Shown here: positions 7,483 through 14,875 of the stretch, piece by piece
Position numbering within the stretch: the stretch's first letter is position 1
Layout of the letters: every line of letters begins with the position of its first letter
DNA from: Paludibacteraceae bacterium
GTDB lineage: Bacteria > Bacteroidota > Bacteroidia > Bacteroidales > Paludibacteraceae
DNA length: 35,537 nt
Reading direction: 5' to 3'
Assembly (NCBI GenBank): GCA_017444065.1
Contig: JAFSXJ010000002.1
Location: 1 to 35,537 of the forward strand
Position numbers and translations under genes: made by a program
The notes under the pieces: model-generated
What the model was told of the DNA's origin: nothing
Databases searched by the model: none
The model's input: only the letters and a program-made list of their open reading frames with translations

Positions 7483-8616
7483 ATGACAACAGATCAACTG
7501 AAAGCCGCAGCGCAGCAACTGCTCGAAGAAAATATCCTCCGCTTCTGGGCGGACAGGATGTACGACCCCAAGGGCGGGTTCTACGGCCGGATGGACGGGC
7601 ACAACGTCCTGCATCCCGAGGCGGAACGCGGCGCTGTGCTAAATGCACGACTGCTGTGGTCGTTCTCCGCGGCGTACCGTGTGCTGGGCAAGCCCGAGTA
7701 CCTGCAGATGGCCACTCATGCCAAGGACTACATCGAAGCGCACTTCCTCGACCGCGAACAAGGCGGCATCTATTGGTCGGTGACCGCCGACGGCCAGCCA
7801 TTGGACACACACAAGCAGGTTTACGCACAGGCATTTGCGCTCTATGCGTTCAGCGAATATTACCGTGCCACAGGAGATGAACAGGCCTTTCAGACGGCGA
7901 TAGCGTTCTTCCGCATCATCGAGGAGCATGGGCGTGACATGCAGTACGGCGGCTACATCGAGGCCACTGCACGTGACTGGCAGCCCGTCACCGACATGCG
8001 CCTGAGCGATAAGGACGAGAACACCGTCAAATCACAGAACACCAACCTGCACGTCTTAGAGGCCTACACCAACCTCTATCGCGTATGGCCGACGGACGAA
8101 CTCAAAGACGCCCTGCTTGCGCTCATTGACACCCTTGAGACGCGCATCATCCTGCCTTCCGGACATCTCGGACTGTTCTTCGACATGCAGTGGCACCCCA
8201 CCAACGCCCATTTCAGTGCCGGTCATGACATCGAGTGCTCATGGCTCCTGGACGAAACGGCGGCAGTCATAGGGCGCAACTGCGACCGCACCGTCCGGCT
8301 TCTGGCTTCTGCTGCCGGCACCGACCTGCATCCCGACGGTTCGTTAGGCGAGCCGGAATGGTGGGTACAAGCCGAAGCGGTGGTCGGGTACATCAATCTG
8401 TATCAGCATTTCGGCGATGACGATGCACGCACACAGGCTTTGCGTTCATGGCACTTCATTTGCTCCAATCTTGTTGACTGGGAGCATGGCGAGTGGTACT
8501 GGGCTGCCATGCCCGACGGCACGCCTGACACCGCCAACGACAAAGCCGGTTTCTGGAAGTGCCCCTACCACAACTCCCGCATGTGCCTGGAACTCATTGA
8601 GCGCATAACTGCCTGA
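7483..8616 (+). CDS. Cellobiose/mannobiose 2-epimerase (AGE family)
   Basis: Predicted cytoplasmic (alpha/alpha)6-barrel epimerase that converts beta-1,4-mannobiose to mannosyl-glucose, the substrate of the GH130 enzyme; cellobiose epimerisation is the other known activity of the family. ATG 7483 is preferred to the TTG two codons upstream. The N-acylglucosamine-2-epimerase pattern is clear: NILRFWADRMYDPKGGFYG, NARLLWSFSAAYR, KSQNTNLHVLEAYTNLY, SAGHDIECSWLL (His248), EWWVQAEAVVGY and WKCPYHNSRMCLEL (His363). These two histidines correspond to the catalytic pair described for cellobiose epimerases. The 377-residue length is normal and no signal peptide is present. The link to mannan is inferred from the nearby GH26 and GH130 genes. 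Confidence 0.88.
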   Translation: MTTDQLKAAAQQLLEENILRFWADRMYDPKGGFYGRMDGHNVLHPEAERGAVLNARLLWSFSAAYRVLGKPEYLQMATHAKDYIEAHFLDREQGGIYWSVTADGQPLDTHKQVYAQAFALYAFSEYYRATGDEQAFQTAIAFFRIIEEHGRDMQYGGYIEATARDWQPVTDMRLSDKDENTVKSQNTNLHVLEAYTNLYRVWPTDELKDALLALIDTLETRIILPSGHLGLFFDMQWHPTNAHFSAGHDIECSWLLDETAAVIGRNCDRTVRLLASAAGTDLHPDGSLGEPEWWVQAEAVVGYINLYQHFGDDDARTQALRSWHFICSNLVDWEHGEWYWAAMPDGTPDTANDKAGFWKCPYHNSRMCLELIERITA

Positions 8617-8647
8617 ATAACCCAATGAATATTTTTTATGTTTTTTG

Positions 8648-8769
8648 CCGGGTTGGGCTGTACCTCGCAGAGTTGTGGATTAAGCCGTTAGGGCGCGCGT
8701 CAAGTTTACTTGAAAGAGTGCCTTAACGGATTAAGCCACAAGGCACGGAAGTGCCACAGCCCAACTCGG
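8648..8769. ncRNA. Candidate structured RNA or palindromic element with a three-way junction
   Basis: About 122 nt that fold almost completely. P1 is 14 bp (8648-8661 / 8756-8769) with one G-T pair. P2 is TTGTGG (8673-8678) / CCACAA (8736-8741). A symmetric internal loop follows, with ATTAAG on both sides (8679-8684, 8730-8735). P3 is 10 bp (8685-8694 / 8720-8729) with one G-T pair, and the apical hairpin is CAAG-TTTA-CTTG. P5, GGCAC-GGAA-GTGCC (8742-8755), fits exactly between P2 and P1. It lies 31 bp after the epimerase stop. No canonical T-tract follows, so a simple terminator is unlikely. A small non-coding RNA or a mobile palindromic repeat are the main options; strand is unknown. Confidence 0.55.
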
Positions 8770-8892
8770 GGTTAATTTAGGTTTATTTTCTTATTATTTC
8801 TCAAAAATTGTTGATAATTTGGGTATTTGTTGACGAACTAAAAGAACATTCCGTTCATTCCGTTAAATCCGTACTCAAAATATTTGGCTTGA

Positions 8893-9003
8893 CCTACAAT
8901 TGCGACCCGCCGTCTGTGCGCTCTATGCCGCAAGGGGCATCTGTTAGCACTATTTGCAGAAGGCGGACGTTAGTTGTTCTTGGTCATTCGTTTGGATTGT
9001 AGG
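8893..9003. other. Second long imperfect hairpin in the same intergenic region
   Basis: Nested pairing: CCTACAAT (8893-8900) with ATTGTAGG (8996-9003); CCGCCGTCTG (8907-8916) with CAGAAGGCGG (8957-8966), one mismatch; and ATGCC (8925-8929) with GGCAT (8936-8940). A T-run follows at about 9015-9020. It sits upstream of the thioredoxin promoter. The rest of 8617-9268 is AT-rich and holds a short 9-bp repeat (CATTCCGTT twice, then AAATCCGTA, 8847-8873). I see no gene there. Confidence 0.45.
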
Positions 9004-9084
9004 GACTAAAACACTTTTTTCAAAGAACCTTCTTTCACGTCCATCCCAAAAAATGAAAATATTTGCAACTTTCTTTGGGATAAA

Positions 9085-9116
9085 TTTGCAAATGTGAATT
9101 ATTTGTCGTATCTTTG
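9085..9116 (+). promoter_or_regulatory. Thioredoxin promoter
   Basis: TTTG (9085-9088), a 20-bp spacer, TATCTTTG (9109-9116). The 58 bp ending here match the mgtC-like promoter region (30180-30237) at all but about seven positions. Confidence 0.75.
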
Positions 9117-9268
9117 TGCCGGCTTCAGGGAAGCAGGTGCTTTTGACATGACGAGTTTGCGATATATTCGTTTTTCTGACAACTGGAGCTGTTAGGCACG
9201 ATTTTTGTTGATAATTTTAAGGCGTATAGACCGAATTTTATGATTGAATAATTAAAACACACAACAAT

Positions 9269-9583
9269 ATGGTACAAGAAATTACAGACGCCAACCTGAA
9301 AAGTTTGTTGGCAGAAGGCAAACCTATGGTAGTTGACTGCTGGGCTCCTTGGTGCGGACCGTGCAAAATGATGCATCCCGTGATTGACGAGCTGGCTGCC
9401 GATTACGATGGTAAGGTTATTATTGGCAAGCTGAACGTGGACGAGAATGCCGAGACCTGTGAGCAGTTCGGCATTATGAACATCCCGACCATCCTGTTCT
9501 TCAAGAACGGCGAACTGGTTAACCGTAGCGTCGGCTACACACCGAAGCCGCGTCTGCAACCGCTGGTAGAAGCCATCTTATAA
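9269..9583 (+). CDS. trxA: Thioredoxin
   Basis: A 104-residue cytoplasmic disulfide reductase with the redox motif WAPWCGPCKMMHP, the cis-proline loop (IMNIPTILFFKNGE) and the terminal G-Y-x-P-K helix start. It is full length with no signal peptide. It stands alone behind its own promoter with a leader of about 150 nt, longer than those of most genes here. A hairpin (9598-9632) follows the stop codon. Confidence 0.93.
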   Translation: MVQEITDANLKSLLAEGKPMVVDCWAPWCGPCKMMHPVIDELAADYDGKVIIGKLNVDENAETCEQFGIMNIPTILFFKNGELVNRSVGYTPKPRLQPLVEAIL

Positions 9584-9597
9584 TCGCCCCTATGAAG

Positions 9598-9632
9598 CCC
9601 CGACGCAAACCTGCGTAGCGTTTGCGGTGGGG
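9598..9632 (+). terminator. Hairpin after the thioredoxin gene
   Basis: CGCAAAC (9604-9610) pairs with GTTTGCG (9620-9626), extended by CCCC (9598-9601) with GGGG (9629-9632). There is no T-tract, so termination is uncertain. Confidence 0.4.
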
Positions 9633-9699
9633 AGAGCAGAGGCAATTGCGCGTTCTGTGTCGCAGGGCGACATCTGGGTGCGCTGTTTGCCGAACGCTC

Positions 9700-9773
9700 G
9701 GTCTGGTAGCTCAGTTGGATAGAGCAACAGCCTTCTAAGCTGTGGGTCCCGGGTTCGAATCCCGGCCGGATCA
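9700..9773 (+). tRNA. tRNA-Arg (anticodon TCT)
   Basis: A cloverleaf is visible: acceptor GGTCTGG (9700-9706) pairs with CCGGATC (9766-9772) using two G-T pairs; D-arm GCTC...GAGC; anticodon stem ACAGC/GCTGT with loop CTTCTAA (anticodon TCT, reading AGA); T-arm CCGGG-TTCGAAT-CCCGG; discriminator A at 9773. The CCA end is not encoded. Confidence 0.95.
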
Positions 9774-9829
9774 CAAACAATCAGAGCTGTATGCCGTCAA
9801 GCTTGATTGTAAGACTAAAGAGAACTGAT

Positions 9830-9882
9830 TGCTTGGGCTGAGCGCTCTGCGCGCAACAGGGAGTACGCAGAAATCCCAAGCA
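9830..9882 (+). promoter_or_regulatory. Paired leader element upstream of rpoD
   Basis: TGCTTGGG (9830-9837) pairs with CCCAAGCA (9875-9882), and inside it TCTGCG (9846-9851) pairs with CGCAGA (9866-9871). It ends 40 bp before the rpoD start. It could be a structured leader or a terminator for the tRNA transcript. No full TAnnTTTG element was found; CACATTTG at 9891 is the nearest. Confidence 0.4.
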
Positions 9883-9922
9883 GAGTATTACACATTTGCA
9901 TCAAAGTTTTTTAGTATATAGA

Positions 9923-10789
9923 ATGCGTCAATTAAAAATTACCAAATCAATTACCAACCGCGAATCGCAATCGCTGGACAAGTTCCTTCAGGAGATTGGC
10001 CGCGAAGAACTGATTTCGGGTGAGGAAGAGGTTGAACTGGCGGGCCGCATCCGCAACGGCGATATGGCTGCCCGCGAAAGACTGGTGAACGCAAACCTCC
10101 GATTCGTAGTTTCGGTAGCCAAGCAGTACCAGAACCAAGGACTTAGTTTGCCTGACCTTATTAATGAAGGAAACGTAGGCCTGATCAAGGCCGCAGAGAA
10201 GTTCGACGAAACCCGCGGCTTCAAGTTTATCTCATACGCCGTATGGTGGATACGCCAATCCATCCTGCAGGCGCTGGCAGAGCAGGCACGTATCGTTCGT
10301 CTGCCACTGAACCAGGTTGGTTCGCTCAACAAAATCCAGAAAGCCTACTCACGTTTCGAGCAGGAGTTCGAGCGTCGGCCGTCCGCCGAGGAGTTGGCGG
10401 AAGAGCTCGACATGCCTATCGACAAGATTGCCGAGGTACTTCGCATGCAAGGCCGTCACGTGAGCATGGACGCTCCGTTCGTTGACGGCGAGGATAACAG
10501 TCTGATCGATGTCATGGAAAATCAGGATTCGCCGCGTGCCGACCGTGGCCTGATTAGCGAATCGCTGACTCAGGAGATTGACCGCGCTCTGGCTACACTG
10601 AGCGAAAGGGAGCAACGTATCGTCCGCAAGTTCTTCGGCGTGGGCGAGGGAGTGCAGGAAAAGACTCTGGAGGAGATTGGCATTGAGGAAGGTCTGACAC
10701 GTGAGCGCGTACGCCAGATTAAGGAAAAAGCGTTGCACAGCCTCGCATCCACCAACAGGAGCAAAGTGCTGCGTACGTATCTTGGGTAA
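9923..10789 (+). CDS. rpoD: Primary RNA polymerase sigma factor (RpoD/SigA type)
   Basis: Housekeeping sigma factor. The ATG at 9923 gives the standard Bacteroidetes N-terminus [19 protein letters not shown]; the longer frame adds nothing conserved. The protein has 288 residues and no region 1.1. Region 1.2 ([12 protein letters not shown]), regions 2.1-2.4 ([38 protein letters not shown]), region 3 and region 4.2 ([14 protein letters not shown]) are all present. This type is known to recognise TAnnTTTG promoters, consistent with those in the window. It is followed by a spacer filled with heptad repeats. Confidence 0.93.
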   Translation: MRQLKITKSITNRESQSLDKFLQEIGREELISGEEEVELAGRIRNGDMAARERLVNANLRFVVSVAKQYQNQGLSLPDLINEGNVGLIKAAEKFDETRGFKFISYAVWWIRQSILQALAEQARIVRLPLNQVGSLNKIQKAYSRFEQEFERRPSAEELAEELDMPIDKIAEVLRMQGRHVSMDAPFVDGEDNSLIDVMENQDSPRADRGLISESLTQEIDRALATLSEREQRIVRKFFGVGEGVQEKTLEEIGIEEGLTRERVRQIKEKALHSLASTNRSKVLRTYLG

Positions 10790-10797
10790 TGTACAAT

Positions 10798-10865
10798 TGA
10801 TAAATGATAAATGATATTTTGTGCTTACCGGAAAATGTCAATTGTCAATTGTCAATTATCAATTA
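10798..10865 (+). repeat. Two heptad arrays between rpoD and the HD gene
   Basis: TGATAAA, TGATAAA, TGATATT at 10798-10818, and TCAATTG, TCAATTG, TCAATTA, TCAATTA at 10838-10865, ending 7 bp before the next start codon. These are intergenic members of the same family found inside genes. Confidence 0.85.
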
Positions 10866-10872
10866 AAAGCCA

Positions 10873-12093
10873 ATGGCGAATAAGCGTAAGATTATTAACG
10901 ATCCTGTATTCGGGTTCATATCCATACCCAACGAACTCATTTACGACGTACTGCAGCACCCCTACGTGCAACGTCTGAACCGCATACGACAACTCGGCTT
11001 GTCGTATGTCGTTTATCCTGGCGCCCAGCATAGCCGTTTCCTGCACTCCATCGGGGCGATGCACCTGATGAGTGACGCCATAGCCTCACTCCGCCAGAAA
11101 GGCATCACCATCACCGATGACGAAGCCAATGGCGCGATGATTGCCATCCTACTGCACGACCTCGGGCACGCACCGTTCTCGCACGTCATGGAGCACACGC
11201 TCATCGAGGGCATAACCCATGAAGAGGTGTCCCTGATCATGATGCAGGAGATTAACCGCGAACTAAACGGCGCACTCGATACCGCTATCGCCATCTTCAG
11301 GAACATGTACCCGAAGCATTTCCTCCACCAGCTCATTTCCTCGCAGTTCGATATGGACCGCATGGACTACCTCTGCCGTGACTCGTTCTTCACTGGCGTA
11401 ACCGAGGGAAGCGTGGCTTCGGCGCGACTGATCAAGATGCTCAATGTGGTGGATGACCGCTTGGTCATTGAGGCGAAAGGTATCTATTCGGTGGAGAAGT
11501 TCCTCATTGCACGACGCCTGATGTACTGGCAGGTATATCTGCACAAGACGTCCGTGGCTGCCGAACAGTTGCTCATCAAGATTCTTGACCGCGCCAAGCA
11601 ACTTGCACACGACGGCGTAGAATTGTTCTGCCCGCCGGCCCTGCACTACTTCCTCTATCAGCACATGACCGGTGATGTCTTCGCCCAGGATAGTTATGCC
11701 CTCCAGCAGTACGCTCTGTTGGACGACTCGGATATCCTGTCGGCCATCAAGGCGTGGCAGAACCAGCCGGACACCACCTTACGGTTGCTCGCCGAGGCGT
11801 TCGTCAACCGACAGTTGTTCAAGGGACGGCTGCTTGAGCAGCCTCTCACCCCGGCAGAGCACGAACAGTTGCAGCAACAGTACGCCACACGCTTCGGCAT
11901 ATCCAAAACGGATGCAAGGTTCTTCTACGAAGAGCATGTATCCACATCGAACACCTATTCGGAGAAAGACGACAGTATCGACATTCTCTATAACGACGGT
12001 ACGGTGCGCAACATTGCGGAGGCGTCAGACATGCTGAACTTGCAGACGCTCACCTACAAGCCGAAAAAACTATACTTATTCTACTATCAATGA
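10873..12093 (+). CDS. HD-domain phosphohydrolase (dNTPase/SAMHD1-like)
   Basis: A 406-residue cytoplasmic metal-dependent phosphohydrolase of the HD superfamily. The metal-binding residues are spread as expected: HSRFLHSIGAMHL, then LLHDLGHAPFSHVMEH (the HD doublet), and SSQFDMDRMDYLCRDS (the distal Asp). The conserved start IINDPVFGFISIPNELIYDVLQHPYVQRL also fits the family. Members act on nucleotides, often dGTP or other dNTPs; the exact substrate cannot be read from sequence. Its last four bases overlap the lpxD start (ATGA), which points to cotranscription with lipid A genes. Confidence 0.88.
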   Translation: MANKRKIINDPVFGFISIPNELIYDVLQHPYVQRLNRIRQLGLSYVVYPGAQHSRFLHSIGAMHLMSDAIASLRQKGITITDDEANGAMIAILLHDLGHAPFSHVMEHTLIEGITHEEVSLIMMQEINRELNGALDTAIAIFRNMYPKHFLHQLISSQFDMDRMDYLCRDSFFTGVTEGSVASARLIKMLNVVDDRLVIEAKGIYSVEKFLIARRLMYWQVYLHKTSVAAEQLLIKILDRAKQLAHDGVELFCPPALHYFLYQHMTGDVFAQDSYALQQYALLDDSDILSAIKAWQNQPDTTLRLLAEAFVNRQLFKGRLLEQPLTPAEHEQLQQQYATRFGISKTDARFFYEEHVSTSNTYSEKDDSIDILYNDGTVRNIAEASDMLNLQTLTYKPKKLYLFYYQ

Positions 12094-13130
12094 TGCAATT
12101 TACCGCAGAACAAATAGCTGCCTTTGTGGGCGGAGAGGTCATCGGTGACGCTTCCGTTCAAGTATATGATGTCAGTCCTATCGAGCAGGGTAAGCCCGGC
12201 ACATTGTCCTATGTGACCGACCGGCGTTTCCTGCCGGCTTTGGGCACAACGGAGGCTTCGGTCGTGTTGCTTACAAGTGCGCTGCACGATGCCTCGATGA
12301 GCTGCAAGGCGACGCTTATTCTTGTGCCTAACGCCCGTCAGGCTATCGGACAACTGCTGCAAGGCGTAGCGGATTTTCTCCGTCCGCGCAAGCACGGCAT
12401 CGAGCAGCCGGCCTTCATCGCTGAAGGCGTGACCGTTCCCGAAGATGCGTATGTCGGCACGTTTGCCTATATAGGCCGCAACGTCAAACTCGGCAAGGGT
12501 GTACAGATATATCCGCAGGCATACATTGGCGATTACACCACCATCGGCGACAATACGGTCATATACTCCGGCGTGAAGATTTACGACCACTGCTCTATCG
12601 GACGCGACTGTATCATCCATTCGGGATGCGTAATCGGTGCCGACGGGTTCGGCTTTGAGCCGGATGCCGAAGGCGTCAACCACAAGATTCCCCAGATTGG
12701 CACGGTGGTCATCGAAGATGACGTAGAGATCGGCGCCAACACGACCATTGATCGCGCGATGATGGGCGAGACGCGTGTCAGCAAGAACGTCAAGATTGAC
12801 AACCTCGTTCAAATAGCACACAACGTGAAGGTCGGCGACTCATCGTTCCTCTGCTCACAGGTCGGCATAGCAGGCTCAAGTTCAGTCGGCAAGCACTGCA
12901 TCCTCGCCGGACAGGTTGGAGTAGCCAACGGTGTGACGCTGGTGGACAAGGTTATCCTCGGCGCTCAGGCTGGTGTAGCCGGTTCCATCCGCCAGCCCGG
13001 GCAGTACCAAGGCACACCGGCTTTCAATGCCATGAACTGGCGACGGTCGTCGGTGGTAATGAAGTACCTGCCCGAACTGCGCCGCGACGTGGACGAACTG
13101 AAGAAACAACTCAAGCAAGACAACCAATGA
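12090..13130 (+). CDS. lpxD: UDP-3-O-acylglucosamine N-acyltransferase
   Basis: Third step of lipid A synthesis: it adds a hydroxyacyl chain from acyl-ACP to UDP-3-O-acyl-glucosamine. Residues about 1-100 form the uridine-binding domain (SPIEQGKPGTLSYV). Hexapeptide repeats of the left-handed beta-helix follow (VGTFAYIGRNVKLGKGVQIY..., IDNLVQIAHNVKVG, with the catalytic-type His in AHN), ending in a C-terminal helix. At 346 residues it is full length. It overlaps both the HD gene and lpxC by 4 bp. Confidence 0.95.
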   Translation: MMQFTAEQIAAFVGGEVIGDASVQVYDVSPIEQGKPGTLSYVTDRRFLPALGTTEASVVLLTSALHDASMSCKATLILVPNARQAIGQLLQGVADFLRPRKHGIEQPAFIAEGVTVPEDAYVGTFAYIGRNVKLGKGVQIYPQAYIGDYTTIGDNTVIYSGVKIYDHCSIGRDCIIHSGCVIGADGFGFEPDAEGVNHKIPQIGTVVIEDDVEIGANTTIDRAMMGETRVSKNVKIDNLVQIAHNVKVGDSSFLCSQVGIAGSSSVGKHCILAGQVGVANGVTLVDKVILGAQAGVAGSIRQPGQYQGTPAFNAMNWRRSSVVMKYLPELRRDVDELKKQLKQDNQ

Positions 13131-14035
13131 AGCAACATTCATTAGCACAACCCTTCACGCTGGAAGGCAAAGGCCTGCATACAGGCGTGTTCATCCACGC
13201 GCAATTCAAGCCGGCGGAGGCTGACTACGGCATCCGTCTGTGCCGCACCGACCTGCCGGACAAACCTACGCACCACGCTTATGCCGATTATGTGTCCGCC
13301 ACAGAGCGCGGCACGGTGCTGGAGCACGGCAGTTGGCGTATATCCACCGTCGAGCACGCGCTGTCAGCGTTGTATGCCTTGGGTATCGACAACTGCCTCA
13401 TTGAGGTGGACGGTCCGGAAATGCCCATCCTTGATGGCAGTGCCATGCCGTTCGTGCGCGCTATTGAGCAGGTAGGAATCGTCGAGCAGGACGCCGAGGT
13501 TGACGTGTACGTAGTGCGCGAACCGATAGAATATATATCCGAACACGGCAACCGCCTGCTGCTCCTGCCTGGCGACAAGTACGAGGTGGAGGTACAGGTG
13601 TGCTACCCTTCCCGGATTCTCAAGCGTCAGCGCGCAGAACTCAGGAACCTCGCCGATTACGGACGCGAGATAGCCTCGGCACGTACGTTCTGTTTCGTAC
13701 GCGAGATAGAGCCGCTTCTGCGTCTTGGACTCATCAAGGGTGGTGACCTCAAGAACGCGCTGGTCATCTATGAGACGCCGATGTCGCAAGAGGGGTTGGA
13801 TTACCTTACCGACAAACTCGGACAGCCGCGACTGGATGCCACCAAGCTCGGCTACCTCTCGCCTATCCATTTCCACAACGAGCCCGCACGACACAAACTG
13901 CTGGACATCATCGGCGACTTGTCGCTCGTCGGCTGCCGTCTGCAGGCACGCATCATTGCCGAGAAACCCGGACACACCTTCAACACCTCATGTGCCCGAC
14001 AACTCCGCAATAAAATCTATCCAAGGCAAATATAA
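13127..14035 (+). CDS. lpxC: UDP-3-O-acyl-GlcNAc deacetylase, lacking the usual FabZ fusion
   Basis: Committed zinc-dependent step of lipid A synthesis. Features include the start FTLEGKGLHTG, the zinc/active-site segment STVEHALSALYALGIDN, DGSAMPFV, ARTFCFVREIEPLL, KGGDLKNALV, the second zinc region ARHKLLDIIGDLSLVG and EKPGHTFN. In most Bacteroidetes LpxC is fused to a FabZ dehydratase domain (about 460 residues in total). Here the protein ends at residue 302, right after the LpxC domain (ARQLRNKIYPRQI). The bases that follow are a heptad array reaching to lpxA, so the FabZ part is absent at this locus. Confidence 0.93.
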   Translation: MKQHSLAQPFTLEGKGLHTGVFIHAQFKPAEADYGIRLCRTDLPDKPTHHAYADYVSATERGTVLEHGSWRISTVEHALSALYALGIDNCLIEVDGPEMPILDGSAMPFVRAIEQVGIVEQDAEVDVYVVREPIEYISEHGNRLLLLPGDKYEVEVQVCYPSRILKRQRAELRNLADYGREIASARTFCFVREIEPLLRLGLIKGGDLKNALVIYETPMSQEGLDYLTDKLGQPRLDATKLGYLSPIHFHNEPARHKLLDIIGDLSLVGCRLQARIIAEKPGHTFNTSCARQLRNKIYPRQI

Positions 14036-14044
14036 TGACCAAGA

Positions 14045-14073
14045 AAATCGTAAATTTGTAAATCGTAAATAAT
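14045..14073 (+). repeat. AAATCGT heptad array between lpxC and lpxA
   Basis: AAATCGT, AAATTTGT, AAATCGT, AAATAAT, ending at the base before the lpxA start codon. It shares its unit with the second GH130 array and lies where a fused FabZ domain would normally be encoded. Confidence 0.8.
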
Positions 14074-14850
14074 ATGGTTCATCCCTTAGCATGTGTTGAC
14101 CCGAAGGCTGTCATCGACCCGACAGCAGAAGTGGGACCTTTTGCATACATCGAAGCCAACGTGGAGATTGGCGCCCGCACCAAGATTATGGCCAACGCGT
14201 CCGTCCTTTACGGCGCACGTATCGGTGCTGACTGCACCGTCTTTCCTTCTGCCGTAGTGGGAGCTATACCACAGGACCTCAAGTTCCATGGCGAAGACAC
14301 CCTCGCCATCATTGGAGACCACACCGTTATCCGTGAGTGCGCAACCGTGCATCGCGGCACTGCCTCGAAGGGCAAAACCATTGTAGGCAACCACTGCCTT
14401 ATCATGGCTTATTCGCATGTGGCGCACGACTGCTTGCTGCACGACCACATCATCATGTCCAACGCTACCCAGCTGGCTGGCGAAGTGGTGGTGGACAATT
14501 ATGCTATCCTTGGCGGAGGATCCCTCGTCCACCAGTTCACGCATATAGGCGCGCACTCCATGACCCAGGGCGGCACAAAGGTCAACAAGGATATACCGCC
14601 TTTTGTCATCGCAGCACGCGAACCCGTCTCGTTCTGCGGCATCAATAGTGTGGGGCTCAACCGCCGTGGGTTCACACGTGAGCAGATTTCTGCCATACAG
14701 GATACATACCGACTCATCTACATGTCCGGACTGAATGTATCACAGGCACTCCAGCAAATCAGCGAAACACTGCCTCAATCCGCCGAACGCGATACTATCG
14801 TTGATTTTATCACGACTTCGCCCCGTGGAGTAATCAGGGGAACAATGTAA
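14074..14850 (+). CDS. lpxA: UDP-GlcNAc acyltransferase
   Basis: First step of lipid A synthesis, reversible O-acylation of UDP-GlcNAc. At 258 residues it is full length. Hexapeptide repeats start at once (HPLACVDPKAVIDPTAEVGPFAYIEANVEIG). The catalytic His lies in the MAYSHVAHDC block, and GGGSLVHQFTHIGAHSM and the C-terminal helical domain (NSVGLNRRGFTREQI) are typical. It follows lpxC by 38 bp, mostly heptad repeat. Confidence 0.95.
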   Translation: MVHPLACVDPKAVIDPTAEVGPFAYIEANVEIGARTKIMANASVLYGARIGADCTVFPSAVVGAIPQDLKFHGEDTLAIIGDHTVIRECATVHRGTASKGKTIVGNHCLIMAYSHVAHDCLLHDHIIMSNATQLAGEVVVDNYAILGGGSLVHQFTHIGAHSMTQGGTKVNKDIPPFVIAAREPVSFCGINSVGLNRRGFTREQISAIQDTYRLIYMSGLNVSQALQQISETLPQSAERDTIVDFITTSPRGVIRGTM

Positions 14851-14875
14851 AAACGACATCAAATAACTTAGAGAT

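Noticed and set aside
8808-9002. A 64-codon plus-strand frame in the non-coding region after the epimerase
   Set aside because: It runs through two hairpin arms and a 9-bp repeat, has no conserved look and no promoter. RNA structure explains the region better.
9265-9265. Shine-Dalgarno sequences used to choose starts
   Set aside because: No consistent purine-rich motif precedes the sure genes here, as expected for this phylum, so starts were chosen from promoters, signal peptides and family N-termini instead.
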